64,000 bases of DNA from Lampris incognitus (lineage: Eukaryota; Chordata; Actinopteri; Lampriformes; Lampridae), in contig NC_079211.1 of the NCBI RefSeq assembly GCF_029633865.1, positions 149,932,749 to 149,996,748 of the forward strand, written 5' to 3'. A model generated the notes under the pieces. It searched no databases and had not been told where the DNA came from. It was given only the letters and a program-made list of their open reading frames with translations. Position 1 is the stretch's first letter; every line of letters starts with the position of its first letter. Positions 1 through 9,657 of this stretch are shown in pieces. A program made the translations under genes and the position numbers.

Positions 1-897
1 TCCGTGCTCTTTTTTGAGGCTTTGGTGTCCTGAAGTCTCTGCTGCTTACTTGTTGACGCACTCTCACCAGCAGGCAAGCTTCCCTTCCTCCTGATTACGG
101 TTGCTGTCAGTTGAAGGTATCGGTTGAGATGATGTCCATGTTTTGTCTGAAAATAAAAAATTACAATATACTGTTAGTTAATTAGATAATTCTAACTCAT
201 TTATGTAATACTCCTATTATGATGGAGGTTACTGTCCAAAATGTATTACAATACAAGTGGCAAAAAAATATTCATAAACTGTTGATGAGTTTTAGGCTAA
301 TATTGAAAATGTGGATAATTTAGAACACCATCTCTGACTAAGGCCCCCAAAATATTATTAAATAATATGGCTCTTATTTCATTGCAAGCTTTCACAGCAG
401 CCATGCACACTTTATTACACAGTATCTGTGCCCCTCTATCTTCCTCCATTTCCCGCAAGTATCTGCCCATCCATTGTGTGCTTTAGATCTACAATTACAT
501 GCACACAAAAAAGCCCTGCAAAGAGTGACAAGGGTCAATTCACTGTAAAATTCGGTTAGCATCATGATCACACTTGACTTTGCCAATCACTGCGCTTAAC
601 TCTGCCATTCATCAAGCTTTGGTATATACTATTTTCATGGCTCTGGGATAGCCCACCTAAGGAAATATGATTCATTCCACATTCTAGAATGTATGAATCC
701 ACTTCACTCGATCAAAATATGACAGGCGGGACCACGACCACTGCAGATTCCACGACGTTGCTAGCAAGCAGTCTACTAATCTACTAGCTTTATCTTCCCA
801 CCATTTAGTTCTACGCTGGATTTATAATAGCCATAAACGTGTTCTTTTGTTGATATTGCCATATGTCAGACACATTTTGCTAGACTGCAGCCAAAAT
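1..897. other. No recognisable gene; probable interior of a minus-strand hAT element
   Basis: I see no conserved coding segment, RNA gene or tandem repeat here. The stretch lies downstream (minus strand) of the hAT first exon at 1268-1444 and its splice donor, so it may be intron or interior of that transposon. The second hAT terminus was not found in the window. Confidence 0.4.
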
Positions 898-1165
898 GAA
901 TAAATCAATTTTATTTGTATAGCCCAATATCACAAATTACAAATTTGCCTCAGTGGGCTTTACAGCAACACAACATCCTGTCCTTAGACCCTCTCATCGG
1001 ATAAGGAAAAACTCCCTAAAAAAACTCTTTAACCAGGAGAAAAACTAGGAAGAAAGCTCAGGGAGAGCACCAGAGGAGGGATCGCTCTCCCAAGACGGAC
1101 AGCGTGCAATGGATGTTGTGTTCACGCAATTTACATAATACAACATTGAAAGAGGATAACAGAAT
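898..1165 (-). repeat. Retroposon copy (family ending in TATACAAATAAAATTGATT)
   Basis: This segment shares long blocks with 57524-57609 plus 58310-58470 and a short terminal piece with 8463-8506. The 8463-8506 copy is only the AATCAATTTTATTTGTATAG end and carries target duplications. That shows this end is the 3' terminus of a retroposed element read on the minus strand. Whether the family is a SINE or a LINE 3' UTR is not decided by the sequence. Confidence 0.7.
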
Positions 1166-1267
1166 TAATAGCACCACAACAAGCACTACAACAACATGCA
1201 AAAGCAGGGACATTAACTAGCGTAGTACTAGAACTAGCTAGATAGCATAGCATTCAAGTTTGCTTAC

Positions 1268-1444
1268 CTCAACATGCTTCTTCAAATTTGAAGGAGAGTT
1301 CTTGAACGCCAGCAGCTCATTTTTTCGTGGCAGGCATAGTTTACACTGGAATCTCCACGAGTCGTTTTTTGATCCTTTTATTTCAAATAATTCCTGTAAA
1401 TAGGGCCATGGGTGGTTCATTGATTCAGATGTTGCTTCAGACAT
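1268..1444 (-). CDS. hAT transposase, first coding exon with BED-type zinc finger
   Basis: The minus-strand ATG at 1444 opens a 59-codon exon ending at a canonical donor (GAG|GTAAGC, intron starting at 1267). The residues show the BED layout: a Trp followed by FxCxxC, then a basic linker and NSPSNLKKH, with the last zinc ligand expected in the next exon. Such fingers bind the termini of hAT transposons. The exon sits about 400 bp inside a hAT terminal sequence (1843), as expected for an autonomous element. The catalytic and dimerisation exons are not seen, so activity cannot be judged. Confidence 0.72.
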
Positions 1445-1843
1445 GTTTGCTAGTACTAGCCTGTTAGCGCGAGTGCGCGAGTTGTTGCCGCTTGAACTAG
1501 CCTATAGGCGAACGATGCTGCTCTTGGAAGGGTCATACCTGATTGGTTCAGAGCGGGATGGTCCTGCTTAGTGCTAGAGAGATCCACCAACTTGCGGTTG
1601 AAACAAACGTGCGCCGGTCAGATAGCATTTTGGCGAAGAAAAAAAAACTGATCATAAAATGTAACGGAACGTATTGTAGAAATGTAGTAGAGTAGAAAGT
1701 ATAAATAACTGCTGCAAAATGTAACTAAGTAAAAGTCAAAAGTATGCATTATTGATTCTACTTAAGTAAAGTACAGATACGTAAAAAATGCACTTAAGTA
1801 CAGTAATGAAGTATTTGTACTTCGTTACATTCCACCGCTGCTG
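1445..1843 (-). mobile_element. hAT transposon 5' terminal region with TIR
   Basis: Read on the minus strand from 1843 the sequence begins CAGCGGTGGAATGTAACG and continues with the A/T-rich subterminal repeats (AAGTAC, ACTTAAGT motifs) of fish hAT elements. It leads into the BED-finger exon. The 8 bp outside the end are TCCGGTAG. The matching distal end with the same 8 bp was not found, so the element probably continues past position 1 or was truncated. It abuts the SWIM/MULE-like exon that starts at 1844. Confidence 0.75.
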
Positions 1844-2179
1844 TCCGGTAGTGCTTTAACCAGCAAATACCAGAACTTTGCAAAACATCTGGCAGAGGTG
1901 TTTGGGAGACGTAACGAGTGGGCACTGTGCTTGCGGTCACACCCGCTAACACGTGGCCACAATACCAACAACTATGTTGAAAGCGCCATGAGGATCGTCA
2001 AGGACAAAGTGTTGCACAGGCTGAAGGCATATAATCTGACCCAGCTGGTGGACTTCATGGTGACACGGTTAGAGGCCTACTACATCAGGCGCCTCACCGA
2101 TTTCGCCAACAACCGCGTGGGAAGTCTACAGTCAAGGCCTCCCAAGTGCGGTGACGTGGACTGTCAGCGGATCATACGG
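1844..2179 (+). CDS. Exon of the SWIM/MULE-like gene: conserved RGHNTNNYVE block
   Basis: The open frame runs from the hAT junction to a donor (CGG|GTAATG) at 2180. It contains the block HPLTRGHNTNNYVESAMR followed by KD, a long basic helix and EAYYIRRL. In MULE-type proteins this block precedes the SWIM finger. No acceptor is visible at the 5' side because hAT terminal sequence abuts it directly, so the exon start is lost. Confidence 0.65.
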
Positions 2180-2444
2180 GTAATGTTATGTGTATGTATG
2201 TCTGCGGCCCAGTGAGCAATGCACTTTAACTCATGCAAAGAGAATGCACAAATTAAGCACAGCACTGTAGTAAAGGCCCATGCACACCTATTTACTATTG
2301 GTTATTATTTTAGGGATTTTAACCATCAATATTTATAGAACTTATACCAGTATGTGTGCTGTACTCTACTCTACTTACGCCAGTATGTGTGCTGTACTCT
2401 ACTATATGGTACTATTAATTGTCCCTTGTCTTTCCTAAAAATAG

Positions 2445-2654
2445 GAGGATGACAGCAACTTCGTGGTGCCCAGTGCATCAAGCAATGACTGGTACCATGT
2501 AACACCTTAGCAAGTTGCTGCACTTGTCCAGTTGGTATGACCGGTGCTCCATGCAAGCACCAAAGTGCAGTTGTGCAGACATTTAACATCACAGAGGCAG
2601 TCCCTGTAACCAGCGCGCCTCTTCTGAGGCGGCTTTTCCATAGACTCGCTTCCG
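2445..2654 (+). pseudogene. Exon of the SWIM/MULE-like gene: SWIM finger with a frameshift
   Basis: The acceptor AG is at 2443-2444 and the donor at 2655. In the entry frame the exon reads through VVPSASSNDWYHV and then hits a TAG. In the frame required by the exit phase it encodes CTCPVGMTGAPCKH, a SWIM motif (CxC...CxH). The two frames differ by 1 nt (insertion) or 2 nt (deletion) between about 2490 and 2510. No alternative intron is large enough to explain this. Confidence 0.65.
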
Positions 2655-2901
2655 GTAAGTGAGAAGCTGTACTATATGCCTCATTCTCATACTAATTCCA
2701 CTTAATTCCCACAAAAACCGTCCCGGGTTAGATTGACACTAGTAGTAGCCAGGTCAACTTTATTGGGACCAGTGCATTCTCACACATGGCTATCCCAGTA
2801 AATTCGCTGTGCACGATAATGACGTAGTCATTGTGGATTATTTGTTATTAGATGTAGTATATACTGACACATGCAACAACAAATGTGTGCTTTCCACTCA
2901 G

Positions 2902-4612
2902 GGGGTAGTACTCCCGAGGACTGGTGGGAGACACTGGCGTATGACAAGGCTTTGGTGGGTGAGTACAAACATTTGATTTTAGCTGTAGTTGCAATTGCAA
3001 GGCTACACTGCAAAAAGTCAAACTCTAGATTAGATAAATCACCTTAAATCAAGAGAATACTTGCTTGATTTTAGATTTCGGAGAAATTTAGGTCCGATTG
3101 CAGCCTTTTTTGCGTCTTGTTTTAAGGATAAAATGTCTTAGAATTAGTAAAATTTGTCTTAAAATAAGCAAAATTATCTGTCAATGGAACAAGCACATTT
3201 TCCTTTAAAATAAGATATTTTCACTTGTCTAGATTTGCCAATGGAATGAGTAGAATTTCACTTATAACAAGTTCAAAAAAGCTTAAAATAATTCAATTCA
3301 ATTCAATTCAATGTTATTGTCATTAAAAACAATGTGCAGGCACATGTTAAAAATGAAATGAGGGCTGTGGCTTCACCAAACAGTGCAAGACAGACACAGA
3401 CAAACACAGCAAACACAGTATAAGATATACACACATGAAGACCAAAAGCTAAAAATAAGTTAAAAGAGAGCTGGAGTACAAAATATTTAAAAAATATCTA
3501 CAGACATTCAGTGGGTAGCCAGGTTCAGGTGGGCAACAGCTTGTGGAAAGAAGCTGTTTTTGAGCCTGGTAGTGCGGGCTCTGAGGCTCCTGTAGCGCCT
3601 CCCAGAGCGCAGGGGGGAGAACAGTCCATGGTTGGGGTGGGTGGGATCTCTGCTGATGCTCAGACCCCTTCGAAGGCAGCGTTTGTGATAAATGTCTTTT
3701 ATGGCTGGGAGCTGGGTACCGGTGATATGCTGGGCCGCCTTGACGATCCGCTGCAGAGCTTTCTGGTCTACTGAGGGGCAGTTGCCGTACCACACTGAGA
3801 TGCAGATGGTCAGGATGCTCTCTATGGTGCAGTGGTAGAAGTTGGTGAGAATTTTGGGGGGTAGACGGGCGCTCCTCAGCCTCCTCAGGAAATAGAGGCG
3901 TTGTTGGGCCTTTTTCACAAGGGCCTGGGTGTTGAATGTCCAGGAAAGATCCTCGCTGATGTGGACTCCATAGAATGTAAACCTGGAGACACGCTCCACT
4001 TCCACACCATTGATGTGTATGGGGGAGTGGCTGCAGCTTCTAGACCTCCTGAAGTCCACAATCAGCTCCTTTGTCTTCTGCACATTAAGGACAAGATTGT
4101 TGGTAGTACACCATGATGTGAGGTGCTGAATCTCGTCTCTGTAGGCCATCTCGTCATTGTTGGTGATACGGCCGATGACTGTGGTGTCAGTGCATATATT
4201 TAAAACAAGTGCATATATTTCTCATTGTAAGCAAAATTGTCCTGAAAGTCTTAAAATAAACATATATTCCCTTGATTTAAGAGGATTTATCTTTACCCAG
4301 ACTTTTCAAGACTTTGACTTTTTGCAGCGTATGGCTGTGAAATTCATTGCAGCTCAAATACTCAACTTCCATTTCTTTTTCTCAAGTAAGAAGAAGATGG
4401 GTACTGTGGGTGCGATGATGGAGATTCAGCTGGACCAGCTCCAAAGACCATCTCAGGTAATAACGGTGTTGCAGTAAGATAATAATGTGTGTTACACTGG
4501 AGAAAATGCTAGATATGTGCAACATGTAAGTCTGCTTGAAAGATTTTAGAATTATTTATGTATTTATATACAGACAACTCCCAGTCCTATCAAGCTGAGG
4601 AAGCAGGAGCTA
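2902..4612 (+). CDS. Three short exons of the SWIM/MULE-like gene (2902-2958, 4391-4456, 4574-4612)
   Basis: Each piece has AG before and GT after and keeps phase 1 on both sides (57, 66 and 39 nt, all multiples of three). The first encodes STPEDWWETLAYDKAL. The second is acidic and Cys/Asp rich, and the third is Gln/Glu rich. The intron between the first two contains a MITE with a LINE inside it. Short exons like these would be missed by ORF searches. They are supported by phase continuity into the long last exon. Confidence 0.55.
3006..4329. mobile_element. Palindromic MITE (TIR CACTGCAAAAAGTCAAA) with TA target duplication
   Basis: The left end CACTGCAAAAAGTCAAA is mirrored at the right end, which reads CGCTGCAAAAAGTCAAA on the minus strand. 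TA dinucleotides flank both ends (3004-3005 and 4330-4331). Subterminal sequence is also palindromic (GATAAATC then CTTAAATCAAG on both arms). It lies wholly inside an intron of the SWIM/MULE-like gene and carries a LINE at its centre. Confidence 0.68.
3291..4192 (-). mobile_element. 5'-truncated LINE: reverse transcriptase C-terminal part and 3' UTR
   Basis: A minus-strand frame (4149-3508) carries LINE RT C-terminal hallmarks in order: LNVQKTKELIVDFRR, GVHISEDLSW, a KKAQQRLYFLRRLR helix, ESILT, and a final LF-LRSGRRYRSLRARTTR-SFFP block. The 3' UTR ends at 3291 in a tandem TTGAA tail. The same 3' end recurs on the plus strand at 52,800-53,027. The catalytic YxDD part is missing, so this copy is dead. 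Confidence 0.8.
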
Positions 4613-4707
4613 GTAAGTTCACCCTACAAAATCTCATATTAAACCACTTGTTTCCCTTTACACTGACACAGGCAGCATTTAATTTGTTTGCTGTTCAATT
4701 TGTCTAG

Positions 4708-5138
4708 GCACATCAGGGGAAGTTGAGGGGACAGCGTTCCTGGAGAAGCAGCTTGAGGACATTGTTGGGGTCCTGAAGCGCAAGCTGCGTGAGGATACAA
4801 CCTTCACTGCTCCAGGGAAATCGTTTGTAGAAACATTTGGGAAGCTCCACACTGACAGCGCTTTACAGTCAGCATTGTTTTCCTTCGGGAAAACCAATCA
4901 AGTGCAATCTAGCGTTCGTGCAAGACCGAAGGGCTTCCTTCAAACGCGTGCCACCGTAGGTGTCCAACCGACAGCGGTGTCTCGGAGAAAGGCAGCTTTG
5001 GGTGGTAGGAGAACCCTTGGAGCTGGCAGACCCCCAAAGAGCTCCAGAAAGGAACATGTGTACTCCAGACAAGGCAGACCAAAGGGTGTACCACACAACC
5101 TTTCGTACTGTGTCCAGGAGAACACTTCCTTCCACTGA
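4708..5138 (+). CDS. Last exon of the SWIM/MULE-like gene: coiled-coil then basic tail
   Basis: The acceptor is TGTCTAG at 4701-4707. The exon is open to a TGA at 5136-5138. It begins with a short amphipathic segment (FLEKQLEDIVGVLKRKL). The tail that follows is strongly basic, with RRKAAL, GAGRPPKSSRK and RQGRPKG, resembling AT-hook (GRP core) DNA-binding motifs. It ends in a short Cys-containing terminus. The basic tail would suit a DNA-binding or nuclear protein. Confidence 0.62.
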
Positions 5139-5649
5139 GCGCCCCTCCCCACACCACTCGCCCCCTCCCCGTCTGTATTGGCCTACTGCATGTGGAGGAC
5201 CATCTTGGCCGAAGAGGTGTGTGGTATTCCCCCGGGGAGACCAACCCTGAGCCTAGAGGAGCTGAACATGCAGCGCCTGGCAAAGGGTGGGGACTCCTGG
5301 GGGCATGCAAAGTTGACGACACGTCTTCCCTGGACAGCCCCAGATGTTTTCGAGGTCCACCTAGAGGAACTGAACACGCAGCGCCAGGTTGTTCTGAGAA
5401 ACACCAGGGTCAACCAGGGTTGACATCACATCCTCTTGTTATGCTGCCCGTGGTCCTGCTCTGCCTTCCTCACTCCTGTTGAGTTGCCTGCTCTGCTTGT
5501 GCACTTGTTTTTAATATTATTTCCTCCAGCGTCTTGGCATCCGACTTTGTGTGTGTCCTCGCTTCCCCGGTGACTATACGTACGGGTGTTTGCTTGGAAC
5601 ATCAGTTGTCCCCTGCAACCTGGAAGGATTTATTTCACACCACTCCTCT
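5139..5649. other. Region 3' of the SWIM/MULE-like gene; no clear feature
   Basis: GC-rich sequence with a diverged internal repeat: GAGCTGAACATGCAGCGCC near 5261 and GAACTGAACACGCAGCGCC near 5368. Short open frames exist, but none looks conserved. Confidence 0.35.
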
Positions 5650-6070
5650 TTCCCTGAGGATGGACACTCTGCATTTGAGTGCCCCTCACCACACTCACCC
5701 CTCACACCACTTCCCCCTCACACCACTCACCCCTCACACCATTCCCCCCTCACGGCACTTCCCCCTGGCAGCACTTCCCCCTATATACTATATTGTATGT
5801 AGTTCTCAGCAAACCTGTATTCCTCCCCTCCAGCCATCCCATTGGACACTCACCTGCAGTGCCACCCTGTATTTCCCCTGCCCCCACCCATTCCACAGTG
5901 CCACTCCCCCACCTTGCCCACCCACCGCATCGGACACCCTCCTGCAGTGCCACCCTGTATGCCACCCCCCCATCCCAATGGACACTCACCAGCCCCCCCC
6001 CCCCCCCATTCCACCCACCTCATCGGACACTCAACTACAGTGCCACTCTGTAGCCCCATTCCATCTGTGT
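5650..6070. repeat. C-rich degenerate tandem repeats
   Basis: Two arrays adjoin. 5690-5785 is built of CCTCACACCACTCCCCC-like units. 5825-6060 has three degraded units of about 85 bp (GGACACTCACCTGCAGTGCC, a TGTAT or TGTAG box, then CCCC runs). Frames through it are open only because of composition. Confidence 0.6.
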
Positions 6071-6117
6071 GGTGAAAGGAAAGGTAAGTAACAGGTTGGT
6101 ATGTTTTGATAATTTTG

Positions 6118-6480
6118 CTCATCACTGTAAGAGCCTGTTAGTCAATGTTATGTTGAAGAGTTCAGTTCAATCTGTTGCTTGTTGTGATTGTTATGTCTAA
6201 TCAATGTTCTGTGGTTCAAGTTCATGTTAACTTTTGATTGCTCACTTGCTCATCACTGTAAGAGCCTGTGCCGCTAGGTGGTCATGAGCTCAGTAACAGT
6301 GTCATATCACAGTCGCTTGTTGTGAATTGGGTATTGTGGTTTATCCCCCACCTGCCTCTCTAAAACAAGAATACAGAATTTCATAAAAAAAATCATTGTT
6401 ATGTCTAATCAATGTTATGACGAAGAGTTCAAGTTCATGTTAAAATGTGATTTTAACTCTGACTACTGTCACGAATCCAA
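6118..6480. repeat. Short direct repeats
   Basis: GCTCATCACTGTAAGAGCCT occurs at about 6118 and again at about 6248. GTTATGTCTAATCAATGTT occurs at about 6190 and about 6399, each followed by a related AGAGTTCAAGTTCATGTTA-like block. This suggests an old tandem duplication. No gene is seen. Confidence 0.5.
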
Positions 6481-6637
6481 TTAAACTTTGTCACTGATTT
6501 GGCTGACTGGTTCTTCATTCATCTGTAGTACTAGCATCACCATCACCCTCTTCTCACCTGCAGTGCTCCCCAAGGCGGTTTAAGTTTCAGTCCACATCTA
6601 GCCAGACTGCATTTACCATGCCTTAGTGGATTCTGAA

Positions 6638-6815
6638 CAGAGGTGTCAAAAGTACACACTTCCCATACTCAAGTAGTATAGATATTTGTACACAAAACTA
6701 CTGGTAAAATTATAAGTACTGATACAGCTGCTTTACTCAAGTTACAGTAAGAAAGTATAGTCTCCGAATTGTACTGCAAGTATAAAAGTATAAAGTACTA
6801 TAGCATTCTTGAAGG
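6638..6815 (+). mobile_element. hAT terminus resembling Tol2-type ends
   Basis: The sequence begins CAGAGGTGTCAAAAGTAC and continues with repeated AGTAC/AAGTAT subterminal motifs, as in Tol2-like hAT elements. No partner terminus or 8-bp duplication could be assigned. Confidence 0.55.
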
Positions 6816-7375
6816 GTGATTTTACAGTTGTTCCTGCTATTGTTATATCTCAAGATGTTATTTTCAATAATTTTACAAGGGTGATTTTGAAAAAGCGTGA
6901 GATCTCAATTCGACATGACTCATTTCTTGAGACAAAGGGAAATCTTTTCAAGACCAGATTTTTTTTTCCCTTGGCACCATAATAATTTATTCCTTATACC
7001 ATTTCCACAAATAATCAGGCGTACTATTCAAGAAGGATACGCTTATAGAGAAACAACCGTTCTTTCTGAAGAAGGTATAGCCAAAGTGCATGGCTCCATA
7101 TGGGAGGTGGAACATGTCTGTCCGATGTCCCCTGATAAAGCAGGCTGTTGGTTCAGCGAGAGAGTTTTATCATGTAGCCTAACCATTTTCCTCTCGGTAG
7201 CTCACTCCTTTGGTATTGCTACTAGGCTTAGTGGGCTACATATTTTGTAAATGAACACCTTTTAGTGCCACTATTACACATGATAACTCAAACACTGCTC
7301 TGGTAAACATGACTCATTACATTGGCTTTGAATGTCTAAGAGTGAGAAACTAGGCTATGTCATATTGTATGTAAA
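6816..7375. other. No feature recognised
   Basis: AT-rich unique-looking sequence. A plus-strand frame at 6897-7250 is open for 117 codons but has no motif or codon pattern I recognise. Confidence 0.3.
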
Positions 7376-7965
7376 CCAGCTATTTCCCAGCAGGTCAGCA
7401 TCCAGTTTGATTCCCCCTCCCTGACTTCGTGTAAAGCTGCAGGGAATCTGGGTGTACTGACTGATGATGGACCGACTGTTACTGAGCATATTGCTGCAGT
7501 TACCAAATCTGGATAGTTTAGAGTCCTTCAATAGGAGATTGAAGACACGTCTGTTCACCTTATATTTACCTAGTTACATGTCCTGCTCGGCATATGTGGT
7601 GAGGTTTGTTGGTATTGTTGGTATCTATAAGTATTGTTGGGAGCTTATCGTTCCGTTGGGGTTTCCTTTGTTCTGTTGCTGATGGATCATGGCGGCAGGC
7701 CACAGCAGTGAAGAGGACCAACCAAATCTATTGCTGCACAATAGATTTTAACACCTGCAACATCAATGAGGGATACCAGTGTTAGCACCTGTTCCTATTC
7801 CCTGGGATTGTTGAGCTTTTTTCTCATCTTAGAATTCACGTAATAATTTAGATTACAATTTGATTAAATTTGATGTTAATTTAGATTGTTGTATTTTTGT
7901 ATGTCGCTTTGGACAAAAGCGTCTGCTAAATGCCTAAACATAAACATAAACATAAAACCACTCAT
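7376..7965 (+). mobile_element. LINE 3' end (internally deleted RT C-terminus, UTR, TAAACA tail)
   Basis: The plus strand encodes LGVLTDDGPTVTEHIAAVTK and then, after an apparent internal deletion, LESFNRRLKTRLF, the last conserved block of many fish LINE RTs. The UTR ends with GTCGCTTTGGACAAAAGCG, TCTGCTAAATGCC and a TAAACA repeat tail, a familiar fish LINE 3' end. Confidence 0.72.
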
Positions 7966-8340
7966 GAAGAATGTGGTCAAAAGGGTAGCCTATAGGCTAC
8001 ACAACGTTACAGTTATTAAAACAAACAAAAAAAACAACAACAGCAAGGCAATGAACAAATAATGGGCAACTTCCACGGCCAGATATACTTAAATGAGTGG
8101 TTCGTTGCGTCTTGTCAACGTGGAAGCAAAACGTGTCTTTAGCAGCCAAACGAAACGTCTCCGCAAAGCCAAATACAGCGTTGAAGCAGCTCAGAAGCTC
8201 AGCTGTGACGCTCTCGAGCGCTCACAGCGAGACTACGATGGAGCTCTACAGCGTCCGGTTGAGTTGCATGCAGCCCAGCCAATCACAGACAGAGTAGGGC
8301 GGGTCTTGGCGTGGCCATAGTAAGATTCGTAAATTCGCAT
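7966..8340. other. Unassigned, CpG-containing segment
   Basis: A 75-codon plus-strand frame (8093-8320) covers much of the segment. I see no domain. The GC-richer 3' half (GAGTAGGGCGGGTC) could be promoter-like, but nothing decides it. Confidence 0.25.
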
Positions 8341-8764
8341 CCGGCGAGGGCTGCAGACTACCACATGCCTCCTTCCATACATGCAGAGTCACCAGCCACT
8401 TCTTTTCACCTGACAGTGAGGAGTTTCACCGGGGGGGGGGGGGTGTAGCGCGTGGGAGGATCAAATCAATTTTATTTGTATAGCCCAATATAAAAAATTT
8501 GCCTCAGAGGATCACGTTATTCACCCCAGTTCTCCCCCGAACAGAGGCCCCGACCGACCGACTGACCGACCGACCGACCGACCAGAGGAGGCGCTAGTGC
8601 AGCGACCAGGACACATACTCACATCCGGCTTCCCACCCGCAGACACGGCCAGTTGTGTCTGTTAAGACGCCTGTCGAAGCCGGAGGTAACATGGGGATTC
8701 GAACAGGCGATCCCCCTGTTGGTAGGCAACGGAATAGATCGCTACGCTATCCGGACGCCCCCCC
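8341..8764 (-). mobile_element. tRNA-derived SINE, family 2 (head GGGCGTCCGGGTGGCG)
   Basis: Read on the minus strand from 8764 it has a tRNA-like head with box A (GTAGCGTAGCGA-like) and box B inside GTTCGAATCC. The body has CTCCGGCTT, GGGAAGCCGGATGTG and CTGCACTAGCGCCTCCTCTGG, and the tail has GGCACGTGGTAGTCTGC-like blocks. Plus-strand copies are at 47,029, 49,535 and 55,990. An expanded CCGACCGA run and a nested 44-bp retroposon interrupt it. Confidence 0.8.
8463..8506 (-). mobile_element. 44-bp retroposon end inserted in the SINE, 7-bp TSD
   Basis: AAATCAATTTTATTTGTATA and a further 24 bp interrupt the SINE exactly between two copies of GAGGATC (8456-8462 and 8507-8513). The other SINE copies lack this insert. 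It is the extreme 3' end of the family at 898-1165. Confidence 0.75.
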
Positions 8765-8837
8765 CCCCCATATCAGTTCTTCTTTTATCGTCAATATATT
8801 TATTGAACTTTCTACAACTCAAAAACATTACAACATA

Positions 8838-9343
8838 TCCACTCATTATCTGAACTGAACCGCTTATCCTGCTCTCAGGGTGGCAGGGATGCTGGAGCCT
8901 ATCCCAGCAGTCATTGGTCGACAGGCGGGGAGACACCCTGGACAGACCGCCAGTCCATCACAGGTCCCCCCCCCCCACACACACACACACACAGGGACAA
9001 TTTAGTACCGCCAATTCATCTGACCTACAGAGAAGACTCCAACTGCAGCAGCTCCGCCTGGAGGCCTCCATCCCAGACAGCTCTGCGCTCAGACAAGCCA
9101 ATGATGTGCCGAGACTTCCTGACTCCTGCTGCTGCTGCTGGAGTGTATTGGACCTACATGTCTTTGGACTGCGGGAGGAAACCGGAGCCCTTGGAGGAAA
9201 CCCACGCAGACACGGGGAGAACATGCAAACTCCACACAGAGGACGACCCGGGACGAGCCCCAAGGTCGGACTACCCCGGGGCTCGAACCCAGGACCTTCT
9301 TGCTGTGAGGCGACCGCGCTGACCACTGCGACACCGTGCCGCA
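8838..9343 (-). mobile_element. tRNA-derived SINE, family 1 (head GGCGGCACGGTGGCGCAG), with 122-bp insert
   Basis: The head is at 9343 (minus) with box A around GTGTCGCAGTGGTCAGC and box B in GGGTTCGAGCCC. The body carries GGAGTTTGCATGTTCTCCCC and AAAGACATGTAGGTC, and the tail CAGGATAAGCGG. Nine further full or partial copies are in the window. A foreign 122-bp segment (9029-9150) sits between two GACCTAC copies. Confidence 0.82.
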
Positions 9344-9429
9344 TTTTCTTCCAGAAACCATCAATGGTGTTGGTAAAAGTGCTCAACAAATGAGGAGCGG
9401 AATATTAAGAGACATTATCTTAATATTCT

Positions 9430-9430
9430 G

Positions 9431-9466
<36 letters not shown>

Positions 9467-9470
9467 ATAT
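9430..9470. repeat. CTAT/CTTT microsatellite
   Basis: Short tandem CTAT units followed by CTTT units. Confidence 0.85.
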
Positions 9471-9568
9471 ATACATCACCGAGGATTCAGGAAAAAAGAT
9501 TTTAATACGCTGCAGTTCAGGGCCTGTTTCTATCGCACTCATCAGCTGCTGATGTGGTTCAACGAAGA

Positions 9569-9657
9569 ATCCTACAGTCTGCGTTGCCCCGCGTCAAGCC
9601 CCTAATTTCGGTCGGACCGGACGGGGGCGTGACGCTGGGCAACGCAGACTGTAGGAT
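9569..9657. repeat. 89-bp fold-back (miniature palindromic element)
   Basis: ATCCTACAGTCTGCGTTGCC is repeated in inverse orientation at the other end, and the inner arms continue as GCGTCA(A/C)GCCCC. The centre is about 15-20 bp and GC-rich. It may be a tiny MITE. No target duplication beyond AT is evident. Confidence 0.6.

Larger units (their letters stand above)
1844..5138 (+). pseudogene. SWIM zinc-finger, MULE-like multi-exon gene, 5'-interrupted and frameshifted
   Basis: Six plus-strand exons can be chained with canonical GT/AG sites and consistent phases: 1844-2179, 2445-2654, 2902-2958, 4391-4456, 4574-4612 and 4708-5138 (stop at 5136). All junctions after the second exon are phase 1. 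The chain encodes a MULE-transposase-like C-terminal region, a SWIM finger, an acidic linker and a basic AT-hook-like tail. I recognise the general architecture from SWIM-domain proteins of fish and invertebrates, but I cannot name an orthologue. Two defects are visible: the hAT end at 1843 cuts the 5' side, and the SWIM exon has a frameshift with a stop. It may be a dead copy of a domesticated or mobile MULE gene, or one allele with an assembly error. Confidence 0.65.

Noticed and set aside
5192..5482. Continuation of the SWIM/MULE-like gene
   Set aside because: It lies after the stop at 5,138 in other frames, with no splice sites or conservation signal.
8914..9393. 159-codon protein
   Set aside because: It lies entirely within a SINE and its insert.
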